Numbered from the stretch's first letter, positions 36,114 to 44,261 are shown. The stretch is DNA of 64,000 nt from Halomonas stenophila (GCF_014192275.1 NZ_JACHXR010000004.1:62001-126000), one strand, 5' to 3'. Notes: generated by a model not told the origin, from the sequence alone. Translations and numbers: made by a program.

Positions 36114-37423
36114 GCGCCAAGAAGTACAGCATCACCAACACCGCCGCCGCCTCAGAGACAAAGTTCCCGACTCCGGAGAGCGGGCAGGTCATCTACTGGG
36201 ACAAGACACCCGGCCTTGGGCTGCGCATCACCTCAGCTGGCTCTCGGAGCTGGATCGTGCAGGGGCGCGTCAACAACAAGTCTCGGCGCTTCACGCTCGC
36301 CCCCATAGCCGAGATGCCCCACACCGAGGCGAGGGAGGAAGCCGCGAAGGTCCGGGCCATGATGCGCAAGGGGATAGACCCGCTCGTTGAGAAGAAAAAG
36401 CGTCAGCAAGAGGACCTGGCTCAAGGTGAAACCCTTCGGCAGGTCATGGAGGACTATGTGACGCACAAGAAGACTTCGAACGGCCCTCTTCGTCCCAGTA
36501 CCAAGGCGGATTATCGCTACTGTGTCGAGCACACCTTCGCGGACTGGGCAGACAAGCCTGTGGCCACAATCAGCCGGGATGACGTCGTGCTGAAGTTCCG
36601 CGAGCTCTCGAAGGCCGCTCCCATACAGACGAACCAATCCTTCCGCTATCTCAAGGCACTGCTGAACTGGGCGCGTGAAAAGCATGCGGCTGCTGATGGC
36701 ACCTATACAATTCTGCCGGTGAACCCCGTCTCCATGGCCATCAGGAAAGGCGGGCTGGTGCAGTGGAACCCCGAGAAGGCACGAGACTCCCGCATCCCCA
36801 AGACCAAGATTGGCGCGGTGTGGGCGATGCTGGAGGAGTACGGCAACCCTGACCACCATAGGGCCACTACCTGCACCAGCGCCGACCTCATCGCTTTCAT
36901 GCTGCTGACAGGGGCTCGAGTCTCAGAGGCGAGCATGCTGATCTGGGATCGAGTCAAGCTCGATGCTGACATTCCGACATTCCACCTTGCGGAGACGAAG
37001 AACCATAACCCCGTCACCCTACCGATCAGCGATGCCCTGCATGCTGTGCTGACGCGGCGATTCGAGGCAAGGCTAAAGGGAAATGACCACGTGTTCCCTG
37101 CCATGCGCGGCAAGGCCGGATACATGAAAGATCCTCGGGCACTGCTCACCAAGGTCTCAGAGATCGCAGGCGAGCACATCCACCCACATGCCCTCAGGCG
37201 GACCTTCTTGGATGTGGCGCAGGTCGTTGGCGTGGACTCGGACCAGCGCCGGCAGCTATCAAACCACCTGGCCAGCGATATCCACGGCATCAACTACGAG
37301 AACAACCCGGACCCATCCCTTCTAATGCCTGCCGCCCAGAAGATCGGCGAATGGATCACCAGGCAAGGCAGCGTGGCGCGTGCAGCGGCGCAGGGCGAGA
37401 ACGTGGTTCCGATGAAGGCCTGA
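36110..37423 (+). CDS. int: Tyrosine integrase of the P4-like class
   Basis: 437 residues. An N-terminal DUF4102-like arm-binding domain (GLGLRITSAGSRSWIVQGRV) is followed by a core-binding domain (about 105-220). The catalytic domain has the full set: Arg270 (LLTGARVSEAS), Lys297 (ETKNHNP), His360 and Arg363 (HPHALRRTF), His386 (LSNHLAS) and Tyr396 (GINYENN). It should catalyse integration and excision at the tRNA-Ile2 anticodon loop. The start follows GGGAGGG. The gene uses several ATA codons, which the split tRNA would normally read. Confidence 0.95.
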   Translation: MSAKKYSITNTAAASETKFPTPESGQVIYWDKTPGLGLRITSAGSRSWIVQGRVNNKSRRFTLAPIAEMPHTEAREEAAKVRAMMRKGIDPLVEKKKRQQEDLAQGETLRQVMEDYVTHKKTSNGPLRPSTKADYRYCVEHTFADWADKPVATISRDDVVLKFRELSKAAPIQTNQSFRYLKALLNWAREKHAAADGTYTILPVNPVSMAIRKGGLVQWNPEKARDSRIPKTKIGAVWAMLEEYGNPDHHRATTCTSADLIAFMLLTGARVSEASMLIWDRVKLDADIPTFHLAETKNHNPVTLPISDALHAVLTRRFEARLKGNDHVFPAMRGKAGYMKDPRALLTKVSEIAGEHIHPHALRRTFLDVAQVVGVDSDQRRQLSNHLASDIHGINYENNPDPSLLMPAAQKIGEWITRQGSVARAAAQGENVVPMKA

Positions 37424-37430
37424 CTGGGAA

Positions 37431-37466
37431 ATGAACAGGCGTTGCGATAATGCAACGCCTGTTCAT
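37431..37466. terminator. Perfect 15-bp inverted repeat after the integrase
   Basis: Arms 37431-37445 (ATGAACAGGCGTTGC) and 37452-37466 are exact complements with a six-base GATAAT loop. It starts 7 bp after the integrase stop. There is no T-run on either side, so it may be a factor-independent block of weak type, an RNA stability element or a protein site. Confidence 0.5.
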
Positions 37467-37737
37467 AACCAACTGATAGCTATGAGCTTTCTGCGAAAAG
37501 CCGCTTGCACATGAGCAAGTATAAAGCTAGCGTAGTGCCATAGCGGTAGGGGCTGCGCAGAGCGCCTGATAAAGAAGAACCTGCGACGAAAGCCGGTGGA
37601 GCAAGAGTAACCAGCCTCCCAGGACACCGGACACAGGCCGAACCCGTCTGGCCGAGTGACCATAATAAATCTCGACGGCAAGCATCCGCCTGCCACCCTT
37701 CCTGATATCCAATGGCAGGCAAGATCGGAGTCTTGCC

Positions 37738-37938
37738 ATGAAGCTGCTAACCACACAGCAGGCCGCTGAATTCCTCGGTCTATCTCCCAATACAGTCAAT
37801 CAATGGCGCTACCTCAAGCGTGGCCCCCGGTTCAGAAAGATCGGGAAAAACGTCCGATACGCTGAGGCTGACTTGCTGGAGTTTCTGGAGAAGCAGACCC
37901 GCACTGGCACCAGCCATCAAGGGTTCCAGAGCTACTAG
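37738..37938 (+). CDS. AlpA/MerR-type helix-turn-helix protein, probable excisionase or activator
   Basis: 66 residues forming a winged HTH of the helix_turn_helix_17 type: LLTTQQAAEFLGLSPNTVNQ, WRYLKRGPRFRKIGKNVRY, then DLLEFLEKQ. Such small proteins next to integrases are directionality factors or activators of integrase in P4-like elements. GGAG lies eight bases before the ATG. An imperfect inverted repeat with AGGTAT and ATACCT (37938-37964) begins at the stop codon. The 314 bp between int and this gene hold only the hairpin described separately. Confidence 0.85.
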   Translation: MKLLTTQQAAEFLGLSPNTVNQWRYLKRGPRFRKIGKNVRYAEADLLEFLEKQTRTGTSHQGFQSY

Positions 37939-38125
37939 CGCAAGGTATGTGTAATACCTCGCGCCATGTTGATTTTTTGGAAGTGCGCCAACCCTTTTCC
38001 GTCATTAATGACGCGTCGAGTAACTGCGCTGTAAACAGTTCAAGAAAAAGGACCGCTGAGAGCGCGATGCTACCGCATCACGGTGGCTTGTCCCAGCGGC
38101 CCTTTGCTCGACAGGAGCAAGTTAA

Positions 38126-39688
38126 ATGCCAAGCGCTAACACTATAGGGCAGCTCGCCGAGGAAAAGCTAGATAATTTCCGCAAGCGTACGGAGGCTGAA
38201 GTTGAAGAGCTGCATAGGCAACGCACACCCAAGGAGTGGGCCGCTGTAGTCGCTGATATGTACGTCACTGTGGCTACCCTATTGGCTAACTTTGACCACG
38301 CAGAACAAGCCGAACACGATCAGCAGGACATAGGTGGATGCCTTGCGTCTTGTCGTCAAACTTACAGGCTAGAAAACCCACCTCCTGGATTTGCCGGTGT
38401 GTTAGCCGACGCCATCTTGCAGGGGAGCTACCAGCCGGCCTCTGAGATCGCCGTTGCTGCCTCGCTGGGCCTTCTAGCTGGGGTATGTGGCAGGGCCTTT
38501 GAAATCCCGACCGGGAAAGACTGCGCCCTCTACATCATCCTCGTGGCCAAGAGTGGTGTCGGGAAAGAAGCTATACACGAAGGCATCCCGGCTATGATCG
38601 AGCTAAGCGAAATACCAGAGGCAAGCTACTTCGTTCAGCCGGTAGACTTTGCTAGCGGACCTGCACTCCAGAAGCGCATCCTTGCTACGCCGGGATTCCT
38701 CAACTTGCAAGGTGAGTTCGGCAAGAAGTTACGTCGTATGTCGAGCCTGAAAGACGCCCCAATGCAAGAACTTCGTAATGTGATGACTAGGGCTTACTCT
38801 AAAGACATGATGGATGGCATCGAATATAGCAACAATGAGAAAAACCTCCCGAAAGTTAAATGGCCCGCCCTTTCTTTTCTCGGTGAGACGACACCTGGAA
38901 CTTTTACCGAAGCACTCACACCGGACATGATGGAAGATGGAACACTGTCTAGGTTCAACATCATCACCTATGACGGGGACTGGCAGCAACCTAACCGTGA
39001 TCGCAGCCCCTATCGTCTCACCCCTGATCACCTTGAAAAATGGCGAGCCATAATTCGCCGTGCCCTACCCTACCAGGGCACGGTCCACACTCCAGAGAGA
39101 CGCATTCAAGTTGAGTACGGAAGTGACTCGACGAAGGATCGTCTAGAGAGGTTCGAGACCGAGTGCGGGACGATGCTTCACAACATCGAAGACGAGTCGG
39201 AGCGACAGGTTTACAACCGCGCAGCCCTCAAGGCGTTCAAGATCGCCAGCCTGCTTGCAATAGCGGATAACCCCGAGCGACCAATGATCTTCAATGACCA
39301 CGCTGAGTGGGCCATTGGGGTGATTAGACGCGATATTGCAGCTTTCGTAGAGCGCAAGGAGTCAGGAGATGTAGGAAAGAACGACGACGCCCGGACCCTC
39401 AAGGTCAAAAAGATCATGACCGACTACATAAAGGGCAAGGTGTCCCCAAGCTATAAGGTCGACCCACGAATGATTGAACAGGGGGTTTTGCCACGCTTCT
39501 ACCTTCAAAATCGAATTGGCATAAACAACCAGGCCTTCAACTCACACCCTCAGGGACACGTGGCAGCACTTGACGCGACAATCAAAAACCTGATCGACAA
39601 CGGGAACTTGATGGAACTAGCAAAACCGGCAGCAGTTGAGAGCTATGGCTTCCACGGTAGATGCTTCCGAGTGTTGAGCATCGAGTGA
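38126..39688 (+). CDS. DUF3987 family protein, putative replication/ATPase protein of the element
   Basis: 520 residues matching DUF3987: FAGVLADAILQGSYQPASEI near 89, then a modified P-loop VAKSGVGKE (140-148) with Glu in place of the usual Ser/Thr, then LNLQGEFGKKLRRM and FLGETTPGTFTEAL. DUF3987 proteins occur on mobile islands and are often joined to primase domains, but no primase domain is seen here. A role in element replication is inferred from the family context and the AT-rich tract directly downstream. An AGGAG site precedes the ATG. The terminator at 39704 follows. Confidence 0.8.
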   Translation: MPSANTIGQLAEEKLDNFRKRTEAEVEELHRQRTPKEWAAVVADMYVTVATLLANFDHAEQAEHDQQDIGGCLASCRQTYRLENPPPGFAGVLADAILQGSYQPASEIAVAASLGLLAGVCGRAFEIPTGKDCALYIILVAKSGVGKEAIHEGIPAMIELSEIPEASYFVQPVDFASGPALQKRILATPGFLNLQGEFGKKLRRMSSLKDAPMQELRNVMTRAYSKDMMDGIEYSNNEKNLPKVKWPALSFLGETTPGTFTEALTPDMMEDGTLSRFNIITYDGDWQQPNRDRSPYRLTPDHLEKWRAIIRRALPYQGTVHTPERRIQVEYGSDSTKDRLERFETECGTMLHNIEDESERQVYNRAALKAFKIASLLAIADNPERPMIFNDHAEWAIGVIRRDIAAFVERKESGDVGKNDDARTLKVKKIMTDYIKGKVSPSYKVDPRMIEQGVLPRFYLQNRIGINNQAFNSHPQGHVAALDATIKNLIDNGNLMELAKPAAVESYGFHGRCFRVLSIE

Positions 39689-39703
39689 TGTTCATGATGG
39701 TCG

Positions 39704-39728
39704 GCGGGGCCGATATGGCCCCGCTTTC
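39704..39728 (+). terminator. Terminator after the DUF3987 gene
   Basis: GCGGGGCC (39704-39711) and GGCCCCGC (39717-39724) form a perfect stem with a five-base loop, followed by TTTCGT. It lies 15 bp after the stop codon. Confidence 0.65.
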
Positions 39729-40332
39729 GTGAGTGCGGGGTAGGAACGCCCTGACCACAGGGAGCAGGTCGCCAGCTACGCGGCCCGCAGCAGCGGTGTG
39801 GGCCGCGATCGAGTGCGGACCAGTAGCTGTGCGGCAGTGACCCTGCAAATCGGCCCACGGGCCAGCACAGCGAGACACAGCGATTTTTTTACTGTGTAAA
39901 AGCTGGTTTTAATGACTCGTGGCTGATAATTAGTTGTTATGCAAAGGGTATGGGTAAAAATAAAAAATTAAAAATTAAAATATACCCCTTTTCTTGTACT
40001 GCACATTATCTGAACAGGAATATAGAAAGTTTGTGTTATGGGCCTTTTAATTTTTAATTTTATTCGAGAAATTCACACAAGCGGCTGTATTTACTCTATA
40101 AAAATCGGCTTCGCTCTATTTAACACTTCCTTTAAACATATTTAACACCTTTTGCTGTGGCCACATCCCACTAGTTGCGCTGACACAGAACCAGAAACGG
40201 GTAGTTATATGGGCTTCATTTGTTTTTGACTGATAGACACTTGTTTTTAAATAAAATATTTGTAGATGTCTTTTGTTCTCGCGCATGCTTGTACTGCCCA
40301 TGTAACTTTTCGCACCTAAAAGGAGCACTCAA
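39729..40332. other. Gene-free tract: GC-rich left part, then AT-rich possible origin
   Basis: No credible gene lies in these 600 bp. From about 39880 the sequence becomes strongly AT-rich. A 17-bp exact inverted repeat (AAAATTAAAAATTAAAA at 39964-39980; complement at 40045-40061) flanks a 64-bp spacer. TATTTAACAC occurs twice, at 40117-40126 and 40139-40148, 22 bp apart, about two helical turns. TTGACT at 40226-40231 is a possible -35 for the next gene. The arrangement would suit a replication origin, but no DnaA box was recognised. Confidence 0.5.
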
Positions 40333-41061
40333 ATGGCCGCCAACATCGAAGCGAAGACGAATGTATCCCCGACCCTTCACCCATTTAATATCACCCGCAT
40401 TGAAGGGTATGAAGAAGCAAGGGGATACGTCTCCCATGCAGTCACTGCCCTAGATGAAGCTTACCAGTCAGTAGATGCAGTTCATGAGGCGAGAAAGAAG
40501 CTCCAACTTGATGAAAGTCGAACGAACCGTGCCAAGGTATTGATGACTGCTCAGCTCGCAGAAAAGTATTCCGCCCGTCTCCAGAAGACGTTCGAGTCGA
40601 GCTGGAACAAGTTGAATGCCGCCATCCAGCACACCGAGCGGGAACTGACCCAGCCTGTTGAGGAATTCGCGGGCATCGGCAATGTGGCTACTGAAATTCG
40701 AGCCCACGTCAAAAACATGTCCCAGGGGGACCGGATGAACTTCCTCAGTGAAGCTTTGAAACGTGGCGACCAGAGGACGCTCAAGAGCGTGCTGGGAGCA
40801 CCATCCTATCTGTCAGGCATGACAGGCGTGGAGCATGAACATTTCACCCGTCGCTACCATTCACATCAATCACCCGAACTCTCTTCCCGCATCGAAGTGA
40901 TGAAGGCAACTCTCGACAAGCTTGAGAGAGCCCATCCCATATTCGTCAAGGAGTTGGAGAAAGCTGTCGGGGCCAGCCGTTCCGATGTAGAGCGCCTTCA
41001 GGCCGCGAGCAACGAAGCAGAGGCGGCGCTGGTGATGAAAGAGTTTGCACCTCAAGAATAG
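40333..41061 (+). CDS. Unknown helical protein of the element
   Basis: 242 residues, almost wholly charged and helical, with coiled-coil potential from about residue 30 to 115 (EAYQSVDAVHEARKKLQLDE) and again near 200-235 (LEKAVGASRSDVERLQAASN). No membrane segment or catalytic motif is visible. AGGAG precedes the ATG. It opens a same-strand run of four genes (40333-42422). I do not recognise the family; a structural or DNA-associated role is only a guess. Confidence 0.75.
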   Translation: MAANIEAKTNVSPTLHPFNITRIEGYEEARGYVSHAVTALDEAYQSVDAVHEARKKLQLDESRTNRAKVLMTAQLAEKYSARLQKTFESSWNKLNAAIQHTERELTQPVEEFAGIGNVATEIRAHVKNMSQGDRMNFLSEALKRGDQRTLKSVLGAPSYLSGMTGVEHEHFTRRYHSHQSPELSSRIEVMKATLDKLERAHPIFVKELEKAVGASRSDVERLQAASNEAEAALVMKEFAPQE

Positions 41062-41092
41062 TGATCACTAGATGATGTAATCAAAGGTATCG

Positions 41093-41563
41093 ATGATGAC
41101 TTCTAACGCGCAGCCTGAATGGGCGAAAGACTGGAAACCCGATCCAGATGCTCCAAAGACGGGAAATCCTGGCTGGCACAAGGGCATGAAAAGTCCGAAC
41201 CCAAAGGGTAGGCCAAAAGGTATCGTTGATAAGCGTCACAAGGTGACACAGGCGCTTCTGAATGATGCTCAGGAGATTGCCACCGTGGTCATTGAGAAGG
41301 CCAAGGAAGGCGACCTTCAGGCAGCCTCACTGATACTGGCACGGGTCATGCCCACGCTGGCCGCGCAGGCGGAAAAGGTGCAGTTCAACCTCGACACCTC
41401 AGCCCCTCTCGCGCAACAGGTCGAGCAAGTGCTGGCAGCTACCGCAGAGGGCGAGATAGCCCCTGACAACGCCAAACGGATCATCGAGGTCATTGGAGCC
41501 CTAGGGGCTATTCGCCAGATGGATGACATCGAGGCGCGACTTAAAGCCTTGGAGAGCCACTGA
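41093..41563 (+). CDS. DUF5681-like protein
   Basis: 156 residues. The N-terminal third contains GNPGWHKGMKSPNPKGRPKG, the Gly/Lys/Pro-rich block of DUF5681. It is followed by a helical region (QALLNDAQEIATVVIEKAKE, then AASLILARVMPTLAAQAE). DUF5681 proteins are common on prophages and islands, often where a small terminase or DNA-packaging factor would be, but function is not established. ATG 41093 or 41096 follows AAAGG. The stop overlaps the next start (TGATG). Confidence 0.8.
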   Translation: MMTSNAQPEWAKDWKPDPDAPKTGNPGWHKGMKSPNPKGRPKGIVDKRHKVTQALLNDAQEIATVVIEKAKEGDLQAASLILARVMPTLAAQAEKVQFNLDTSAPLAQQVEQVLAATAEGEIAPDNAKRIIEVIGALGAIRQMDDIEARLKALESH

Positions 41564-42195
41564 TGAATATATCATGCAGACCCATCCCGGCCCACTGCCT
41601 CCCACCTCCATCGGGTACTGACCCCATCTATTTAGAATCTCTGATCCATAATGCAGTGGAACAGATGCTCCTCGCACATGGGGATGATGGACGCCTCCCC
41701 TATCTGGGATACATCGAGGAAGTGGAAGTAAAGCTCAATCAGTTAACTGGAGGAATCGATATGCAGGCCAATAAACAGGAAATAGCGTCTTTCAACATTC
41801 CCATTAAAGGCATGGAGCGATTCAAGCCACCCTACTTAAAAAATTGCCCTTGGCCGGAAGCGACGTTGACCACATTCTTCCGAGACAAGGGCCAGCTCCA
41901 CTGGCAGCACAACAAAGGGCCAACCAACACTGTCTACTTCGTTCAGCGGGGGGATGGCGTGATACGTGTGGTGCCCGCTGGACCAGAATCCAACATCCGC
42001 CCAATCCTTAGCCCGCACCTTGATCCAAGAGTCCAGGCTGAAGTGATCGAATGCCAAGTACCGGCGCAGGAAGTTCGCTTCTACGTCGAGCAGCCGCTAG
42101 CCTTCATCGGCGCCAATCATCCGCGTCATGAGACCCGAGTATCAGCACTGGGCATCGTGGCAGAACGCCTTCAGACTAAGGAGACCGATCACTGA
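41563..42195 (+). CDS. Unknown protein of the element (210 residues)
   Basis: Translationally coupled by TGATG overlap to genes on both sides. The central part has hydrophobic-aromatic blocks (FNIPIKGMERFKPPYLKNCP, then TVYFVQRGDGVIRVVPAG). It has no signal peptide, membrane helix or recognisable catalytic motif. An internal ATG after GGAGG near 41761 could also initiate a shorter product starting MQANKQEIASF. Family unknown. Confidence 0.7.
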   Translation: MNISCRPIPAHCLPPPSGTDPIYLESLIHNAVEQMLLAHGDDGRLPYLGYIEEVEVKLNQLTGGIDMQANKQEIASFNIPIKGMERFKPPYLKNCPWPEATLTTFFRDKGQLHWQHNKGPTNTVYFVQRGDGVIRVVPAGPESNIRPILSPHLDPRVQAEVIECQVPAQEVRFYVEQPLAFIGANHPRHETRVSALGIVAERLQTKETDH

Positions 42196-42422
42196 TGCGC
42201 ATGCGAGCCTCAACGGCAACCCTCAAGCGCCTTGAGGCTCTGGAACAGCAGCGTGGCCAAAGGAAGGTGGTCGCGCTGTTCCCGAGCCTACTGGCTCTTG
42301 ATGAATGGGGAGCTATTGCCACCAACATGCAGGCCGAGCTCAAGGCAAATATCAAGAAGGACTGCCCACCTCAGTATGACGAAGCGGATACCAGCCGACT
42401 CTTTTCAGCGGGAAGCAGATAA
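42195..42422 (+). CDS. Unknown small protein of the element (75 residues)
   Basis: Begins MRMRASTATLKRLEALEQQR, a basic helical start seen in other small mobile-island proteins that follow DUF5681 genes, then a LFPSLLALDEWG segment. It overlaps the previous gene by TGATG, so it is the last gene of the run. No function can be assigned. The 224 bp to the next, convergent gene hold nothing recognised. Confidence 0.65.
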   Translation: MRMRASTATLKRLEALEQQRGQRKVVALFPSLLALDEWGAIATNMQAELKANIKKDCPPQYDEADTSRLFSAGSR

Positions 42423-42646
42423 CCCGGTCAGGGGCCGTGCCATAGGAAACCGTTGCACGAAAATCAAACGGAACCAGCCAGAGCGACGATCACTCCGCGC
42501 CGTGCCCTGGCCCTCAGCGCCCAGCTGGCTCCCTTGCCACTGGGCGTTGTTGTATGCGGCCCGCAGCGGCGGCGCAGGCGACGATCGATTGGCCACCGCC
42601 GCTAAGGTGTGCGTTGGCCAGCTCTCAAGCCCTAGCGGGCTGCTCG

Positions 42647-43315
42647 TCAGATCTTGATCGGACCGTACATGCCTGTGTAGATCACTGCATTCCACACTTT
42701 CTTGATCCCTTGCCCGGTCTCTTGGTTAACGAACAGCGATGAGCGGCTGCCATGAGGCCTACCAAGGAAATAGGGACGCATGGTCTCCCATGTTTCGGCG
42801 ACTTGAGCATTCCTCCAACAAGGAAGCTCTTTCTCCAAGAGTAGGGGCATGGCGATGGAAAGCGGGATTGTTCTATCGCCCTCAAAATGCTTTTGCCAAT
42901 GGCACTTGACCAATACAGGAGTGGCATTGGGATGGTATAGCTGAAAATCCAGCCTCTCTGCGCTGAAAATGGCTAAAGGGTGTGATGGCAACTCATTAAC
43001 AGAGTCTATGACTTCTTGACCATCACCATAGGGACAAGTGATGAATGCGTTTGCAAAATATCGGGTATGGTCGAGGCCTCTATAACCACAAGATCTGCCT
43101 GGATGTGTAATTGGGTCATCGCAGCTATCGTGATTAGAGACTAATGGATGCCAAGTAGGGTAACTTTCCACTACAGGACCGTATTCAAAAACGATCTCTG
43201 ACAGCTCCTCTATGGCGCGTTTCCTTTGAGGTTCATCCAAGTTCCTACTAGATGCAAAATAAGTCTTTAGGTTCTCAAACTCTCTTGCTGCCGCTTCATC
43301 CGCTCGAAAAGCCAT
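42647..43315 (-). CDS. Unknown 222-residue cargo protein
   Basis: Single gene opposite to its neighbours, with its own promoter and low GC. Residues about 50-90 are rich in conserved-looking His, Cys and Asp (SYPTWHPLVSNHDSCDD, then CGYRGLDHTRYF), suggesting a metal or active site. The middle has ERLDFQLYHPNATPVLVKCHW, and the C-terminal quarter has HGSRSSLFVNQETGQG. I do not recognise the family. The position near the element end, reversed and separately expressed, is typical of cargo such as defence genes, but that is only inference. Confidence 0.75.
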   Translation of the reverse strand: MAFRADEAAAREFENLKTYFASSRNLDEPQRKRAIEELSEIVFEYGPVVESYPTWHPLVSNHDSCDDPITHPGRSCGYRGLDHTRYFANAFITCPYGDGQEVIDSVNELPSHPLAIFSAERLDFQLYHPNATPVLVKCHWQKHFEGDRTIPLSIAMPLLLEKELPCWRNAQVAETWETMRPYFLGRPHGSRSSLFVNQETGQGIKKVWNAVIYTGMYGPIKI

Positions 43316-43347
43316 GCCCCACCTCTCATCTCACCGATTTCATGCAC

Positions 43348-43376
43348 AGACTACATCGCTCATGCATGAAGGTCAA
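43348..43376 (-). promoter_or_regulatory. Promoter of the 222-residue cargo gene
   Basis: On the minus strand TTGACC (43371-43376) and TAGTCT (43348-43353) are spaced by exactly 17 bp. ATGCAT-type repeats lie around the spacer (TTCATGCATGAGC, TGTGCATG), which could be operator half-sites shared with the divergent gene at 43481. Confidence 0.55.
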
Positions 43377-43480
43377 ATTTTATGCACGGTCCTGCGATTC
43401 TATGTCAAGGTCAAGTGGTAAGCAACCTCGCCCGCTTTCGGTAGGATGGTCAGACACCAGACCCGAAGCCGGAGGGTGAA

Positions 43481-43945
43481 ATGGAAGTAGGAGCAGCTGT
43501 CACAGCCGTCAGGGCAGCCATCGAAGCTGCAAGGGCCGCCAAGGACGTCAATGACCAGGCCCAGTTCAATGCCGCGATGAGCGAGGTCATGGAGAAGCTG
43601 GCCACGGCCCAGTCAGACCTGGTCTCGCTGCTGGTGCAGCAGCAGGAACTGGTCGAAGAGAACAGGCACTTGAAGGAGAAGCTAGCCAAGGAGGAACAGT
43701 TCGAGCGCTACCGCCTCTCCAAGACACCGATGGGGCACTTCGTCCACACGCTCAAGGAAGAGCACGTCACCGAGGATGAGCCAGCTCATGCCATCTGTGC
43801 CGTGTGCCGCCAGGATGGTCGGCTCTCGATCCTCCAGGAGGATGAGTATAGGTACTTCTGCCAGACCTGTAAGAACGTAGCTGAGGTCAAGGAGATGCCC
43901 GACTTTGCGGTGACTACAGACTCCACCTTTGGTGGAGGATGGTGA
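43481..43945 (+). CDS. Coiled-coil protein with a C-terminal zinc ribbon
   Basis: 154 residues. Residues 1-85 are Ala/Glu-rich coiled coil (VRAAIEAARAAKDVNDQAQF, then LLVQQQELVEENRHLKEKLA). The C-terminal third has a rubredoxin-like zinc ribbon: CAVC near 107 and CQTC near 129. The combination resembles small phage and island proteins of unknown role. GGAGGG precedes the ATG. It is divergent from the cargo gene across a 165-bp region. Confidence 0.8.
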   Translation: MEVGAAVTAVRAAIEAARAAKDVNDQAQFNAAMSEVMEKLATAQSDLVSLLVQQQELVEENRHLKEKLAKEEQFERYRLSKTPMGHFVHTLKEEHVTEDEPAHAICAVCRQDGRLSILQEDEYRYFCQTCKNVAEVKEMPDFAVTTDSTFGGGW

Positions 43946-44033
43946 CCCACCAGGCCTTAGGTGCCACACACACACCGATCGTCTTCGGATGGCAAAATAT
44001 GTGACGCGCTACACTGCAAGGGCTAGCGCACAG

Positions 44034-44064
44034 AAAAGCCCCAGACCGAATGGCCTGGGGCTTT
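44034..44064 (-). terminator. Terminator of the element-borne tRNA
   Basis: On the minus strand AAAGCCCCAGGCC, then a short loop, then a complementary CTGGGGCTTTT arm begin four bases after the encoded CCA. The stem has about nine pairs with a terminal T-run, a typical stable-RNA terminator. Confidence 0.85.
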
Positions 44065-44067
44065 GTC

Positions 44068-44144
44068 TGGTGGGCCCAGCTGGACTCGAACCAGCGACCA
44101 AAGAATTATGAGTTCTCTGCTCTAACCAACTGAGCTATAGGCCC
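44068..44144 (-). tRNA. Complete tRNA-Ile2 (CAU anticodon, lysidine type) carried by the element
   Basis: A full cloverleaf with encoded CCA: acceptor GGGCCTA/TGGGCCC, D arm GCTC...GAGC, anticodon arm GAGAA-CTCATAA-TTCTT, T arm GCTGG-TTCGAGT-CCAGC, discriminator A. The body, especially TTGGTCGCTGGTTC, resembles E. coli ileX rather than elongator tRNA-Met. It is therefore read as the CAU isoleucine tRNA, modified by TilS to decode AUA. It lies inside the element, about 120 bp downstream of the orphaned host 5' half and in the same orientation. Confidence 0.93.
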
Positions 44145-44159
44145 GAACCTTGCAAAACG

Positions 44160-44211
44160 CTTACATGTGTCTTACATGGCAGCTTGCCGAACCACTGGTC
44201 ATGCATGTAAG
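44160..44211. repeat. Right cluster of CTTACATG integrase arm-type sites
   Basis: CTTACATG occurs at 44160-44167 and 44171-44178 (direct) and inverted at 44204-44211. These lie between the element tRNA and the right att core. With the two left copies, all five copies noticed are within 150 bp of a boundary. Confidence 0.7.
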
Positions 44212-44261
44212 CGATTGTAATTTCTCTAGTTTTCTTTCGCTGCGACCTATTGGCACCCTCT

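Noticed and set aside
37463-37799. Overlapping minus-strand frames between int and the AlpA-like gene
   Set aside because: They overlap a well-supported plus-strand gene and the hairpin, lack ribosome sites and have atypical composition.
39778-42600. Similarity between GC-rich stretches near 39779 and 42555 (GCGGCCCGCAGC shared)
   Set aside because: Only a 12-base exact match with patchy similarity beyond it. In GC-rich non-coding DNA this may be chance; not enough to call a repeat family.
44068-44144. Reading the CAU tRNA as elongator tRNA-Met
   Set aside because: The variable loop and T arm (TGGTCGCTGG...CCAGC) match E. coli ileX by recall and differ from metT-type tRNAs. The lysidine isoleucine tRNA is preferred, though modification cannot be seen.
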